A stretch of DNA of 64,000 bases from JABIKK01 sp964622835 (GTDB lineage Archaea; Nanobdellota; Nanobdellia; SCGC-AAA011-G17; UBA489). The translations under genes and the position numbers were made by a program. The stretch covers positions 1 to 64,000 of the forward strand of contig CAZUSA010000001.1 of NCBI GenBank assembly GCA_964622835.1, given 5' to 3'. Of the stretch, positions 1 through 7,585 are shown piece after piece. The notes under the pieces are model-generated. The model saw only the letters and a list, made by a program, of their open reading frames with translations. It searched no databases and was not told where the DNA came from. Each line of letters opens with the position of its first letter. The stretch's first letter is position 1.

Positions 1-84
1 CGACGCTAAGTTAAATGGTAACATCGTCTCCTCTTTACCCTGCGTAAAGAAGACGGACAGAAGGTGGCTTATGCGCTCCTAACA
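1..84 (+). ncRNA. rnpB: RNase P RNA, 3' end (partial)
   Basis: The first 80 bases carry the conserved 3' part of RNase P RNA. ACAGAA is followed three bases later by GGCTTAT, as in bacterial and archaeal RNase P (E. coli has ACAGAA-CCC-GGCTTAT). An upstream segment around AAGTTAAATGG resembles the conserved AGATGAATG region, and a hairpin (about 29-57) sits between them. GCGCTCCT at 73-80 would be the 3' strand of helix P1. The 5' part lies outside the window, so the fold cannot be checked in full. A T-rich stretch at 86-99 is a likely terminator. Confidence 0.82.
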
Positions 85-89
85 CTTTT
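65..89 (+). repeat. attL, left 25-bp direct repeat
   Basis: Identical to 10424-10448; shared sequence begins TGGCTTATGCGC and ends AACACTTTT. This copy is fused to a normal RNase P 3' region (ACAGAAGG directly before it), so rnpB is intact on the integrase side. Homology stops sharply at both ends of the 25 bp. Confidence 0.9.
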
Positions 90-99
90 GTTATTTTTT
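86..99 (+). terminator. T-rich terminator after rnpB
   Basis: TTTTGTTATTTTTT follows the last paired bases of RNase P RNA. T-tract termination without a strong hairpin is normal in archaea. The first four T are part of the att core and the rest is element DNA, so after integration the element supplies most of the rnpB terminator. Confidence 0.5.
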
Positions 100-107
100 A
101 CCGCAAC

Positions 108-117
108 AAATATATAG
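108..117 (+). promoter_or_regulatory. TATA box of the integrase gene
   Basis: AAATATATAG is centred about 27 nt before the integrase ATG at 140, the spacing expected for a leaderless archaeal transcript. Confidence 0.6.
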
Positions 118-139
118 AACTGTGCTTTTTCTATAATTA

Positions 140-1294
140 ATGGTTGAAATTATTGATCCACATAATAACGAAGTGTTGTATAGGAATTGGGTTAATAATG
201 GTAGAAAACTTAATGGTGTGTCAGACGCTAATAGAGATTTAGCTTTCTTATCTGATATGGAAAAAGGAAAGAATACTCAAAGAAAAACAGGTAGAGTAGG
301 TTTTGCAAGACTTAAAGCATTAAAGTCTCGAATGACTCGATTATCCATTCTCACAGAAAAGGAATTTAATAAACCTCTCTGTGAATTAACTCGTGATGAT
401 TTTAGTGAGTTTATTTATCGTTTAGTTGATGGGAAAATAAGAACTAAGAAGGGTGAGAAGTATAATTCAACGAGAAATTTTATTGTTGACTTCAAGTCTT
501 TTTGGCATTGGCATATGAAGGTGCAAAATCGATTGTATGAGGAGACTAACGGTAAAAAAGGTAGTGTTGTTTCTGACATCACAGATGATGTCATGGCTGG
601 TAAGACAAAGAAATCAGATTTTGTGTACTTTGACATCAATGAATTACAAAAGATGGTTAGAGAAGCTAAATTTAAGTATAAGGCAATTATGCTTCTTATG
701 TTTGATAGTGGTATTCGTGCACCAAAAGAATTGTCTAATGTACGGGTAAAAGATGTCATCAAACAAAGGGGATCCGATGTTCTTCAGTTAAATATTCGCG
801 AAGAGAGCTCAAAGACGTTTGGCAGAAAAATAAAGTTACATTTGTCAAGTAAATTGATTGCAGAGTACATTGCTTCTTTAGATTTGAAGAGTGATGATTT
901 TTTGTTTAAGATTTCACCAAGTGTCGTTAATCAGTATATCAAAAGGATTGGACGAAGAACTATCAATAAAGAGCCAACAATGTATGATTTTAGGCATTGT
1001 AGTGCCTGCCATTATGTTTCTATTTATGATAATCATAATACATTGATGTATCGTTTTGGATGGACAAATCCACAAATGATCAAATATTATACTAATTTTA
1101 TAGGCGTTACTGATGATGTTAGCGAGGATGATCTGCTTTCAACAGTTGATAAAACAGAGCTTCAAAAGGAATTAGAAAAAGAAAAGCACAAAAGAGAACT
1201 CTTAGAAGAGCAGTTTAAAGCTCAAGATAAGCAATTAACACAAGTTACTGAAGCACTTAAGCTATTAGATAATCATGTAAGGGATAAAAAATGA
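140..1294 (+). CDS. Tyrosine recombinase / integrase
   Basis: 384-aa site-specific recombinase, the likely integration and excision enzyme of this element. The N-terminal half is a core-binding-like helical domain. The catalytic half shows DSGIRAPKEL (first Arg), a Lys in the beta-hairpin region, DFRHCSACHY (box II Arg) and FGWTNPQMIKYYTN ending in the nucleophilic Tyr. Box II has Tyr where His is usual, and Trp replaces the last His, both seen in divergent archaeal enzymes. A C-terminal coiled coil (about 335-380) may aid oligomerisation. The gene is whole and adjacent to attL, unlike SSV-type integrases that are split on insertion. Its stop overlaps the next ATG. Confidence 0.9.
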   Translation: MVEIIDPHNNEVLYRNWVNNGRKLNGVSDANRDLAFLSDMEKGKNTQRKTGRVGFARLKALKSRMTRLSILTEKEFNKPLCELTRDDFSEFIYRLVDGKIRTKKGEKYNSTRNFIVDFKSFWHWHMKVQNRLYEETNGKKGSVVSDITDDVMAGKTKKSDFVYFDINELQKMVREAKFKYKAIMLLMFDSGIRAPKELSNVRVKDVIKQRGSDVLQLNIREESSKTFGRKIKLHLSSKLIAEYIASLDLKSDDFLFKISPSVVNQYIKRIGRRTINKEPTMYDFRHCSACHYVSIYDNHNTLMYRFGWTNPQMIKYYTNFIGVTDDVSEDDLLSTVDKTELQKELEKEKHKRELLEEQFKAQDKQLTQVTEALKLLDNHVRDKK

Positions 1295-1500
1295 AACATT
1301 ACAACTTAAACAAAACCGATCTAGATTTTCTAAAAACCTGGAGTTTTTGGACACTTTTTGGTTTAGTTGTTATTATTATTTTCTCAGTAACAAAATTATA
1401 TGGATATAGCCCTGCCGAATGGCTCTCCAAAGGTTTCATTGGATGGTCTGCACTAACATTATTTTCTTTTATCGGTTCAGTTCTTATCTGGAACAAATAA
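1291..1500 (+). CDS. Small two-helix membrane protein
   Basis: 69 aa with hydrophobic segments at about 16-37 and 47-66. Its ATG overlaps the integrase stop codon (ATGA), so the two are probably co-transcribed and translationally coupled. No family recognised. Coupling to the integrase is the only hint of role. Confidence 0.6.
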   Translation: MKHYNLNKTDLDFLKTWSFWTLFGLVVIIIFSVTKLYGYSPAEWLSKGFIGWSALTLFSFIGSVLIWNK

Positions 1501-1546
1501 CTAAGCTATTTCCCTTCTAGCCTACAGTATAAACTCTTTCCTAGTG

Positions 1547-2251
1547 CTATGTGTTTTTCTGTTTTTCTTCCAAGTCTATTTTGAAATATCTTCTAAGTAA
1601 TTGAACAAGTCCTGATAAAATTGAAAAAAAGGCAGAAATTAAAAATATAATTTGGAATGTTATGAATTTTTCACTAGTTGCTGAAGGATTGATAAATACC
1701 AAGATAAGAAGAATCATCAAAAGAATTACTATCCTTATAATGAAGTGTTCTGTCTGTCTTAGCATTGTTATGGTTGGTTCAAATTTTTTTAGTTCTTTAA
1801 GATCCTTTTCAAGTCCTATCGCATGACCTATAAATATCGTTCCAGTTCCACGATGGTGAATTACTGCTCCACTAGGGATCTCATTAAGATTTTTTTTCTT
1901 GTACTTTTTTTTCAATCCTTCAATATACTCTTCAACAATTGTCTTAACATTAAGCAGATTTACTTTTTTATCGGGGACCCACATACGATCAACTATGTTT
2001 TTTATTTTCCCCTTTAGCTTAGAAACTTCAAAACTCATAAATGTAATTAAAATTGTGAGAATAACAAAGCCAATTTGAAGCAAAGATTCAATAGTACTTT
2101 TTTTTAAAATGACAAAATTAGAAACTATGTTTGAAAATATTTCTGTAAACATATAGGGGATCACAGTAATTAAAAGAAGCCAGATGAAAATCTCATCAAA
2201 TAATGTGGTTTCTCTTGAACATTGACTTAGATTATTTTCCATGATTATCAT
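1547..2251 (-). CDS. Four-helix membrane protein with cytosolic middle domain
   Basis: 234 aa; predicted membrane helices at about 20-37, 57-75, 169-187 and 197-218, with a charged, lysine-rich middle part (about 80-165) holding a short beta-like stretch (SGAVIHHRGTGTIFIGH). No family recognised. It is the last gene of the leftward envelope operon; its ATG overlaps the stop of the CAP-domain gene (ATGA). Confidence 0.7.
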   Translation of the reverse strand: MIIMENNLSQCSRETTLFDEIFIWLLLITVIPYMFTEIFSNIVSNFVILKKSTIESLLQIGFVILTILITFMSFEVSKLKGKIKNIVDRMWVPDKKVNLLNVKTIVEEYIEGLKKKYKKKNLNEIPSGAVIHHRGTGTIFIGHAIGLEKDLKELKKFEPTITMLRQTEHFIIRIVILLMILLILVFINPSATSEKFITFQIIFLISAFFSILSGLVQLLRRYFKIDLEEKQKNT

Positions 2252-3045
2252 TCACAAATATTGTTTGTACAGTCTAATGGTATGTAACAGGAGGGATAAT
2301 AACCTTCTTCTTCACAACAGGGTCCTGTTTCGTAACCACATTCAACCATTCTTATGAAGTTTTGAGTTCCAATAAACAATAAGTTCTTGGAGTCTATAGC
2401 TATTCCCACACCTATCTCTTCAAGCTCTGGAGTTAAAATATTTTCTCTATGGCCAGGGCTGTTCATCCAACCATTCACCATATTTTTGGCAATTTCTTTT
2501 TCATCTTTTTCTGAGTCTGGAATCTCTCCAGGAGAATAAAATTCAAAACTAGTTGCAGATCCAACATTTTCTGCAGACATATCAAAATCATAGATATTAT
2601 CGTTATTTAATCTATCAACAGGTTCAGTACCATCTTTTCCTTCGTGAAAGATTAATATATTATCACTTGGAGAAAAGGGTTCATTGTAGGTTGCCATTAA
2701 CCATTCACTATGTTTGCGAGCAGCATAACTTACAGGATCATGATGTTTTAGTAAAGTAAGGCCTTCTTTTTTTCTTTCTTTGTTTGTTAAATGAAGTATT
2801 TCTTGTTCTATCAATTGAATATTATATTCATACTTTACTGCAGGTTCATCATAAATGAAGGTTTCTTCTACAACTTGAGTAAGTGATTCTTTTTTATCAG
2901 TGTATTTTTCTTTAAGATCTTCTGCAGTATATCCTTCATTATCCACAATATATGTGGTAACAAAATTCCAGTTAAAATATACAAGAAGTATAACTATCAC
3001 CCATACTACCTGCTTAATCAATTTTCGCTTTTTGTAATATCTCAT
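2248..3045 (-). CDS. Membrane-anchored CAP/SCP-domain protein
   Basis: 265 aa with an N-terminal membrane helix (about 11-27) and an extracellular CAP (cysteine-rich secretory protein, SCP/PR-1) domain at about 77-232. Hallmarks are RKHSEWL, SAENVG, WMNSPGHRENIL, EEIGVGI and the GTQNF strand; the conserved His111, Glu159 and His199 are present. A tail of about 30 residues has six Cys, suggesting disulfides. CAP proteins act outside the cell in binding or interaction roles that are often unclear. Part of the leftward operon of surface proteins in the element. Confidence 0.85.
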   Translation of the reverse strand: MRYYKKRKLIKQVVWVIVILLVYFNWNFVTTYIVDNEGYTAEDLKEKYTDKKESLTQVVEETFIYDEPAVKYEYNIQLIEQEILHLTNKERKKEGLTLLKHHDPVSYAARKHSEWLMATYNEPFSPSDNILIFHEGKDGTEPVDRLNNDNIYDFDMSAENVGSATSFEFYSPGEIPDSEKDEKEIAKNMVNGWMNSPGHRENILTPELEEIGVGIAIDSKNLLFIGTQNFIRMVECGYETGPCCEEEGYYPSCYIPLDCTNNICE

Positions 3046-3074
3046 TTTCTTCTTTTCCTCTTTTTATATTTGAT

Positions 3075-3893
3075 TTAATGTTCTTTGCCAGGATCAGGAA
3101 ATTCAGCAAGAATGTTTGGTTCGATAACATCAAGTATTCTTTGTAGGTTTGTATTGCATAAATCTATAAATCGGTGAATATCTTTCAGTGTTAATTGTTG
3201 AATAGGGGGGAGTTCATCAAAACCTTGGGGAGTAAAAACAAGCTTCTCTCCATCATCATCTTCTCCAATAATAAGACCTAATGTAAATGGTTGATAGAGC
3301 ATGCTAATAAGATTTGATATTTTTTTCGTTGATTTAGTAATGGATTTTTTCTTTTTAGCAAGAGCATTGTTATGTTGCACTGTGGATACTAATAAACTGA
3401 TAATGCCAGCAAGATGCCAATTATCTGGGGGATATTCATAATCATCATCTTCTAATTCAATGACATTTTCAAAACATTTCATAGCGTCTTCAAATTTATT
3501 TTTCTTTAATAGTAGCCATCCTTTTCTATACCATGCTTTAACATAATGTGTATCTAGGAGTAATGCCTCATCATAACATTTTAACGCTTCTGCAGTTCTA
3601 TTAAGCCCCTGCAAAATGTTACCTCTAGAATACCAATCACCGGGTCTGTTTTTTTGAAAAATCTTATTATGTATTTTCAATGCTGTTTTAAAATCTTTTT
3701 TATGAAAAGTCAAAGCAAGTTCAGTATTTTTATCATCATCATAATCTTCTGAAAAATGACTGTAAAAACACTTACCACATTCAATTCTTTCTTCAGTAAT
3801 TCTCAAAGAACTTTTTTTAGTGCCTGGATAAGAAAAGTAGCAATATTTTCTAGGAAGTATCAATTTTTTTTTACAAGTATTACATGTTTTCAT
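3075..3893 (-). CDS. Zinc-finger and TPR protein
   Basis: 272 aa, no signal peptide. The N-terminus has five Cys in CxxC-x10-C-x20-CxxC arrangement (C4, C7, C18, C39, C42), probably a zinc site. Two to three tetratricopeptide repeats follow at about 75-150 (WYSRGNILQGLNRTAEAL, WYRKGWLLLKKNKFEDAM). A helical C-terminal region of about 100 residues is unassigned. TPRs bind peptides or proteins, so this could be a cytosolic scaffold for the surface proteins around it. Its start overlaps the stop of the upstream lipoprotein gene. Confidence 0.75.
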   Translation of the reverse strand: MKTCNTCKKKLILPRKYCYFSYPGTKKSSLRITEERIECGKCFYSHFSEDYDDDKNTELALTFHKKDFKTALKIHNKIFQKNRPGDWYSRGNILQGLNRTAEALKCYDEALLLDTHYVKAWYRKGWLLLKKNKFEDAMKCFENVIELEDDDYEYPPDNWHLAGIISLLVSTVQHNNALAKKKKSITKSTKKISNLISMLYQPFTLGLIIGEDDDGEKLVFTPQGFDELPPIQQLTLKDIHRFIDLCNTNLQRILDVIEPNILAEFPDPGKEH

Positions 3894-4936
3894 TTACAGT
3901 AAACGTCCTCTGAGCAGTTTGGGTCTTGGCAGTCCATTAGTTTGTCGTCATCGTTGTCTTTGTAATCATTGCATATTTCTTGTTTTTCCCAACACCATGT
4001 TTCAACGGTGTATACTTGTTCATCTTTTGGGTCAAAGTATCCATTACATGTGTATCTGTGAAGTTCTCCAAGAATATTGTAGTTATCATCATAAATTTTT
4101 TGAACTTCTTTTTGATGATAAAACCATTTTTGTTCACATTTTTCTGTTTTTGGTGGACAATGTTGTATGATTTCTTCATGAATAAATTCTTCTTCAAAAG
4201 TAACAGGGAGATCACCTTTTTTCTTTGTTAAAGTGACATCAACTACAATGTCCTTATTGTGATCTGATTTATCTGAACTAAAATCCCAATCCCACATATT
4301 CCAGATCATTATTCCCTGTGTTTGCCAATTAGGGTTGTAAACTAAACAAGAACCTTCCAAAACATAAAGATCACCGACTTTCTGTGGATAGGGGTATTTG
4401 AAATCAACTTGGGGACAATCGGAAATGGTGTAATCTCTTAGCCAATCAGCAATATACCATGGGTTTCGAATAGTTCGTGGAATAGCTCCAGAATCAAGAT
4501 AACTAACACCATATTTTTTAATGTATTTTTTTTCAAGAGAAGAATATTCGTTTTGCATGAAATAAACAATAAACGGGTTTTCTGAGACAAATTTAAACTT
4601 AACTTGAGGGTACTCTTCAGTTATACCAATGTTTGAAAATCTGATGTATTCTAAGAAAGGGAGATCTCCTAATCTTTCTCCAACTTCTATATAACCAGTT
4701 GTTAGGCCAACAGAATCAACGTTAAAACGTTTTTTAAGTTCAATTTCTTTTTCATAAACAACAACTTCATCAGGACTAACATCAATCACAACCACAATTT
4801 CTTCATCAGATTGCATTTTAGAAACTAAGTCTTCATTCTGTTCTACGATAGATTGTTCTTCAACTGCTTCTGGCTGACATCCTGTAAGAATTAATGATAT
4901 TGCTAAAAGTCCTAACATCCATAGTTTATCTTTCAT
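3890..4936 (-). CDS. Lipoprotein with C-terminal Asp/Cys metal-binding motif
   Basis: 348 aa. The N-terminus is a classic lipoprotein signal: Lys, hydrophobic core, then lipobox LTGC with Cys20. The body is a mostly beta extracellular region without a recognised fold. The last residues hold one CNDYKDNDDDKLMDCQDPNC motif, the Asp/Asn-rich calcium-binding type repeated many times in the chromosomal protein at 14498-16075. The Lgt encoded at 13755 could lipidate it. Upstream ATG is 1 nt from the preceding stop. Confidence 0.75.
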   Translation of the reverse strand: MKDKLWMLGLLAISLILTGCQPEAVEEQSIVEQNEDLVSKMQSDEEIVVVIDVSPDEVVVYEKEIELKKRFNVDSVGLTTGYIEVGERLGDLPFLEYIRFSNIGITEEYPQVKFKFVSENPFIVYFMQNEYSSLEKKYIKKYGVSYLDSGAIPRTIRNPWYIADWLRDYTISDCPQVDFKYPYPQKVGDLYVLEGSCLVYNPNWQTQGIMIWNMWDWDFSSDKSDHNKDIVVDVTLTKKKGDLPVTFEEEFIHEEIIQHCPPKTEKCEQKWFYHQKEVQKIYDDNYNILGELHRYTCNGYFDPKDEQVYTVETWCWEKQEICNDYKDNDDDKLMDCQDPNCSEDVYCK

Positions 4937-4937
4937 T

Positions 4938-5225
4938 TTAGAACAAACCCCTCTTCCGGGTTTTTCTTGCTTTTTCTAAGGCATAATCCTCATGGGCTTG
5001 TAATCTACCCGTTTCTTTTAGTCTTTCTTCTTCAATAATATCCTGTCTTCTTTGTTCAGTATCGTCTTCTTTTTGCATTCTTGCTTTGTACCTTTTGCCT
5101 GGTCTAGCAAGTATAATTATAAATCCAACACAGATTATTCCTGCAACCCATTGTTTGAAAGCAAATGCTAAGAATGCTGCCATCCCCAGCATAATTAAGA
5201 AAAATTCATATTGTTTGGTTCTCAT
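4938..5225 (-). CDS. Small membrane protein with charged tail
   Basis: 95 aa from the ATG at 5225, which overlaps the stop of the upstream 56-aa gene (ATGA); an in-frame upstream extension lies inside that gene and is rejected. One or two membrane helices at about 6-42, then a charged helical cytosolic tail rich in Glu, Arg and Lys. Function unknown; part of the envelope operon. Confidence 0.65.
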   Translation of the reverse strand: MRTKQYEFFLIMLGMAAFLAFAFKQWVAGIICVGFIIILARPGKRYKARMQKEDDTEQRRQDIIEEERLKETGRLQAHEDYALEKARKTRKRGLF

Positions 5226-5392
5226 TTTTTTTTCCTCTTGTTGAGAAGGTCTGCAAGCCAATCACCAAACTGGTCCGACAAGCCCCTATATTTCTTACCA
5301 TGACGTTTGAAATAGCAACGATCAAAATACCTATTAAGAGAGAATACACCATAAATTAAGAGTCCTCCTAAAAGGAGTCCAAAAAGAGTCAT
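5222..5392 (-). CDS. Small membrane-anchored protein (56 aa)
   Basis: Reads MTLFGLLLGGLLIYGVF at the N-terminus (single membrane helix), then a basic tail ending KRKKK. It overlaps the next gene by ATGA, which supports it as a real member of the operon although it is short. No family recognised. Confidence 0.6.
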   Translation of the reverse strand: MTLFGLLLGGLLIYGVFSLNRYFDRCYFKRHGKKYRGLSDQFGDWLADLLNKRKKK

Positions 5393-5453
5393 TTCCAATT
5401 TATTTCACGAAAAACGAAAGATAGCTTGCTATTTAAGTTTGTCTTCTAAGGTT

Positions 5454-5807
5454 TCAATCATAATTTTCAACTTTTGAGATATCAATAGAATATTTAGAAA
5501 CTTCCTGTGTTTCCATGTCTGTACACTCATATGTAAGAGCTTCAATATCCTTTTTACTCAAGAATTTGCCTTCATCAAAACAATTATTTGCTATTTGAAT
5601 AATAATATCCTCCTCGTCAATTATCTCTTTTTTCAATTGTTTTAATTCTGCTTTGTCTTCTTCATATTGTTCTATTGTTAATTCTTGTGTTTCTGCAGGC
5701 TCTTCTAAAAGAGTTTCATCAGCTTGTTCGTTAGGAGAGCATTGAGCCATTAGAATAATGATAATTAATATTCCCCACCCTAATAGTGTTTTGTAGCTAT
5801 TGTTCAT
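5454..5807 (-). CDS. Small anchored or lipoprotein-like exported protein
   Basis: 117 aa from the ATG at 5807, which overlaps the stop of the Excalibur gene (ATGA). The N-terminus has a hydrophobic stretch followed by LMAQC, close to a lipobox but with Gln before Cys, so lipidation is uncertain. The rest is acidic and helical with a Cys pair (about 79 and 98). No family recognised. Confidence 0.6.
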   Translation of the reverse strand: MNNSYKTLLGWGILIIIILMAQCSPNEQADETLLEEPAETQELTIEQYEEDKAELKQLKKEIIDEEDIIIQIANNCFDEGKFLSKKDIEALTYECTDMETQEVSKYSIDISKVENYD

Positions 5808-6571
5808 TGGTAATATAATCCCTCGCAAGGTATGCCGTCTTGATCACCGTCTAAGTGGTGGACGTCGTTGGATAGGCCACCGCATTCATCAAAGACTGCT
5901 TTTGCTTGAGCATATGTGCTGAAAGCATCGCAATTGTAGGTGTTGTAACTGCATTCGTAAGTTGATTCTTCTATGTTGGATAGGCCTTGTAATTCCATTT
6001 TGATACTAATAATTCCATAGCTAGATTCTATTGTTGATTCAAGGGAGTCAATTATTTGATTAAATGTTACTATTCTATCTTTTGTACTTGTTTTCCAAAA
6101 AAATGTATCAATTTCTAATTCTTTTAGTTCTTCATCATTTTCTACAATAAAATCATAAAAAGAATTTTCGTGTCCTATATATTTTTCAAGCAAATTAATT
6201 TCTGCTTGCATTAGTGATATAGACTCGCTGTACCATTCTATATCCTCTACTTTTGTTTCAAGATGGTCTTCTTTTTTATTAGATAATTTGTCAAATTCAT
6301 TAACATCCTCGCTTGACAAATCTGTATGTTTATGGAATTCATCAAGTAAATTATTATTAGTTTTTTCTTCTTCCTGCTTTTCTTCTTCTAATGCTTTTTT
6401 CTCATTTTGAATTTCTTTTGTTTGTTGTTCCAATTCATCATATTTTTGTTCAAATTTTTCATTAGACTCTTCAATTGATTTGTCAATAAAATAAAATGAA
6501 GCATACACTATCAAATAAAATATAATTACAATAAGCCCAATCCATTTGAAAAATGTTCCTACAGCTCCCAT
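5804..6571 (-). CDS. Membrane-anchored coiled-coil protein with Excalibur domain
   Basis: 255 aa. A membrane helix at about 8-29 is followed by a long Glu/Lys-rich coiled coil (about 31-95), a helical region, and a C-terminal Excalibur domain (about 205-255). The domain shows YNCDAFSTYAQAKAVF, then HHLDGDQDGIPCE, matching the DxDxDGxxCE calcium-binding signature, including the paired Cys. Excalibur domains are typical of bacterial surface proteins and nucleases; finding one here suggests transfer. It is the first gene of the leftward eight-gene envelope operon. Confidence 0.85.
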   Translation of the reverse strand: MGAVGTFFKWIGLIVIIFYLIVYASFYFIDKSIEESNEKFEQKYDELEQQTKEIQNEKKALEEEKQEEEKTNNNLLDEFHKHTDLSSEDVNEFDKLSNKKEDHLETKVEDIEWYSESISLMQAEINLLEKYIGHENSFYDFIVENDEELKELEIDTFFWKTSTKDRIVTFNQIIDSLESTIESSYGIISIKMELQGLSNIEESTYECSYNTYNCDAFSTYAQAKAVFDECGGLSNDVHHLDGDQDGIPCEGLYYQ

Positions 6572-6603
6572 ATGTTCAATAAAGAGTATATTGCTATAAA
6601 AGT

Positions 6604-6765
6604 TTAATGATTTCTTGCATAGTTTGGGTTGTCGATTTTAAAGAAGATCTCATCCCTAATCTTATTCAGTCGTAAAGGAAACTCCTTTCTAGCAAGTTTG
6701 ATCTCACCATCAATAACTTTAGAAATAATTTTCTTAACTTTACTAACACTAATTTCCTTATTCAT
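6604..6765 (-). CDS. 53-aa basic protein downstream of the nucleotidyltransferase
   Basis: Begins MNKEISVSKVKKIISKVIDG and ends NPNYARNH. The ATG lies inside the end of the nucleotidyltransferase gene (8-nt overlap), so the two are probably translated together. Predicted all-helical, rich in Lys and Ile. Too short for a HEPN toxin domain. Function unknown; a small partner of the nucleotidyltransferase is possible. Confidence 0.5.
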   Translation of the reverse strand: MNKEISVSKVKKIISKVIDGEIKLARKEFPLRLNKIRDEIFFKIDNPNYARNH

Positions 6766-7270
6766 CTGATCTAAAATAGTCTCGGGTTATCTTATGTTCT
6801 TTTGAGAATAATATTTCTGCTTCATCAAATGTCTTTTTAGCATCGTGAGGATCTTTTCCTTTAGCTTTGTTTTCTTTCATAATTTTTAGTTTTTCTTCCC
6901 AAAATTTCACAACTTCTGGATGTTTATCCATATATTCTTGTAATTCTTTTTGCATTCCTTTCATAAAATTTTGAGGGTCATAAAGTATTTTTTTATGGAG
7001 ATTTATATGAGATAAAAAAGGATAGTCTCTAACTTGATGTTCCATTTGTTTTTTAGGACAAATAACAAAATCTATATGTATCCCATACTTATTTCTTTTT
7101 TCCCAACCCCACTCACCATCAGTATCAACAACAATCTCAATATCAACATCAGAATCAAGTCTCTCAGTACCAGTTGCCAAACTACCAAGCACATTAATAG
7201 CTATAACTTCAGGCTTCTTAGAATATCCTTTAACTATTTCATCAACAATCTTTTGGTGTACTTCTGACAT
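6758..7270 (-). CDS. MNT-type nucleotidyltransferase
   Basis: 170 aa from the ATG at 7270, chosen because an AT-rich TATA-like stretch (about 7290-7305) lies at leaderless distance. The minimal nucleotidyltransferase signature is clear: VLGSLATGTERLDSDVDIEIVV gives G-S, then two metal-binding Asp, and HIDFVI supplies the third acidic position. MNT proteins transfer AMP or other nucleotides, often as antitoxins paired with HEPN toxins or as resistance enzymes. The only partner here is a 53-aa protein, so the toxin-antitoxin reading is unproven. Confidence 0.8.
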   Translation of the reverse strand: MSEVHQKIVDEIVKGYSKKPEVIAINVLGSLATGTERLDSDVDIEIVVDTDGEWGWEKRNKYGIHIDFVICPKKQMEHQVRDYPFLSHINLHKKILYDPQNFMKGMQKELQEYMDKHPEVVKFWEEKLKIMKENKAKGKDPHDAKKTFDEAEILFSKEHKITRDYFRSDE

Positions 7271-7462
7271 AATCGTATAATATTTTTTAAATTTTAAAAA
7301 TTTTTCTGTCAAGTCCTAACTTATCTCCACTCATTTACCTTCAGACTCATTCACAAAGACACATTCCAACTCCTTATGCGATACTGATTAATGGATCACT
7401 TCCATTTGGGCGAACTCTGAGACCAAATAACTGCATTATCTATTAATCATTTATTACGTCGT

Positions 7463-7521
7463 CGTGAGCGAATGCGAGCGACCGAAGGGAGCGAGAGGAT
7501 AGCGAACGGAGTGAGCCTATC
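7463..7521. repeat. GC-rich AGCGA-type low-complexity repeat
   Basis: A GC-rich island in AT-rich DNA, built of degenerate GAGCGA/AGCGAA units (GTGAGCGAATGCGAGCGACC onward). Its right part contains GATAG and CTATC (7498-7502, 7517-7521) able to pair. It lies upstream of the divergent 7270 and 7586 genes. Similar short repeats occur intergenically in many prokaryotes; function unknown. Confidence 0.5.
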
Positions 7522-7553
7522 ATGTTAAGAGGTTAATAGAAAGCTTTATAACC

Positions 7554-7571
7554 TATATACTGCAGTATATA
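7554..7571. promoter_or_regulatory. 18-bp palindromic operator candidate
   Basis: TATATACTGCAGTATATA is a perfect palindrome lying between a TATA-like box (CTTTATAA, about 7543-7550) and the ATG at 7586, right over the expected transcription start. This is a good place for a dimeric repressor. Candidate regulators are the two winged-helix proteins of the element. Confidence 0.55.
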
Positions 7572-7585
7572 CTTAGTGATTACAA

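Noticed and set aside
6604..7270. MNT-HEPN toxin-antitoxin pair
   Set aside because: The partner is only 53 aa and has no HEPN RxxxxH motif, so only a looser pairing is proposed.
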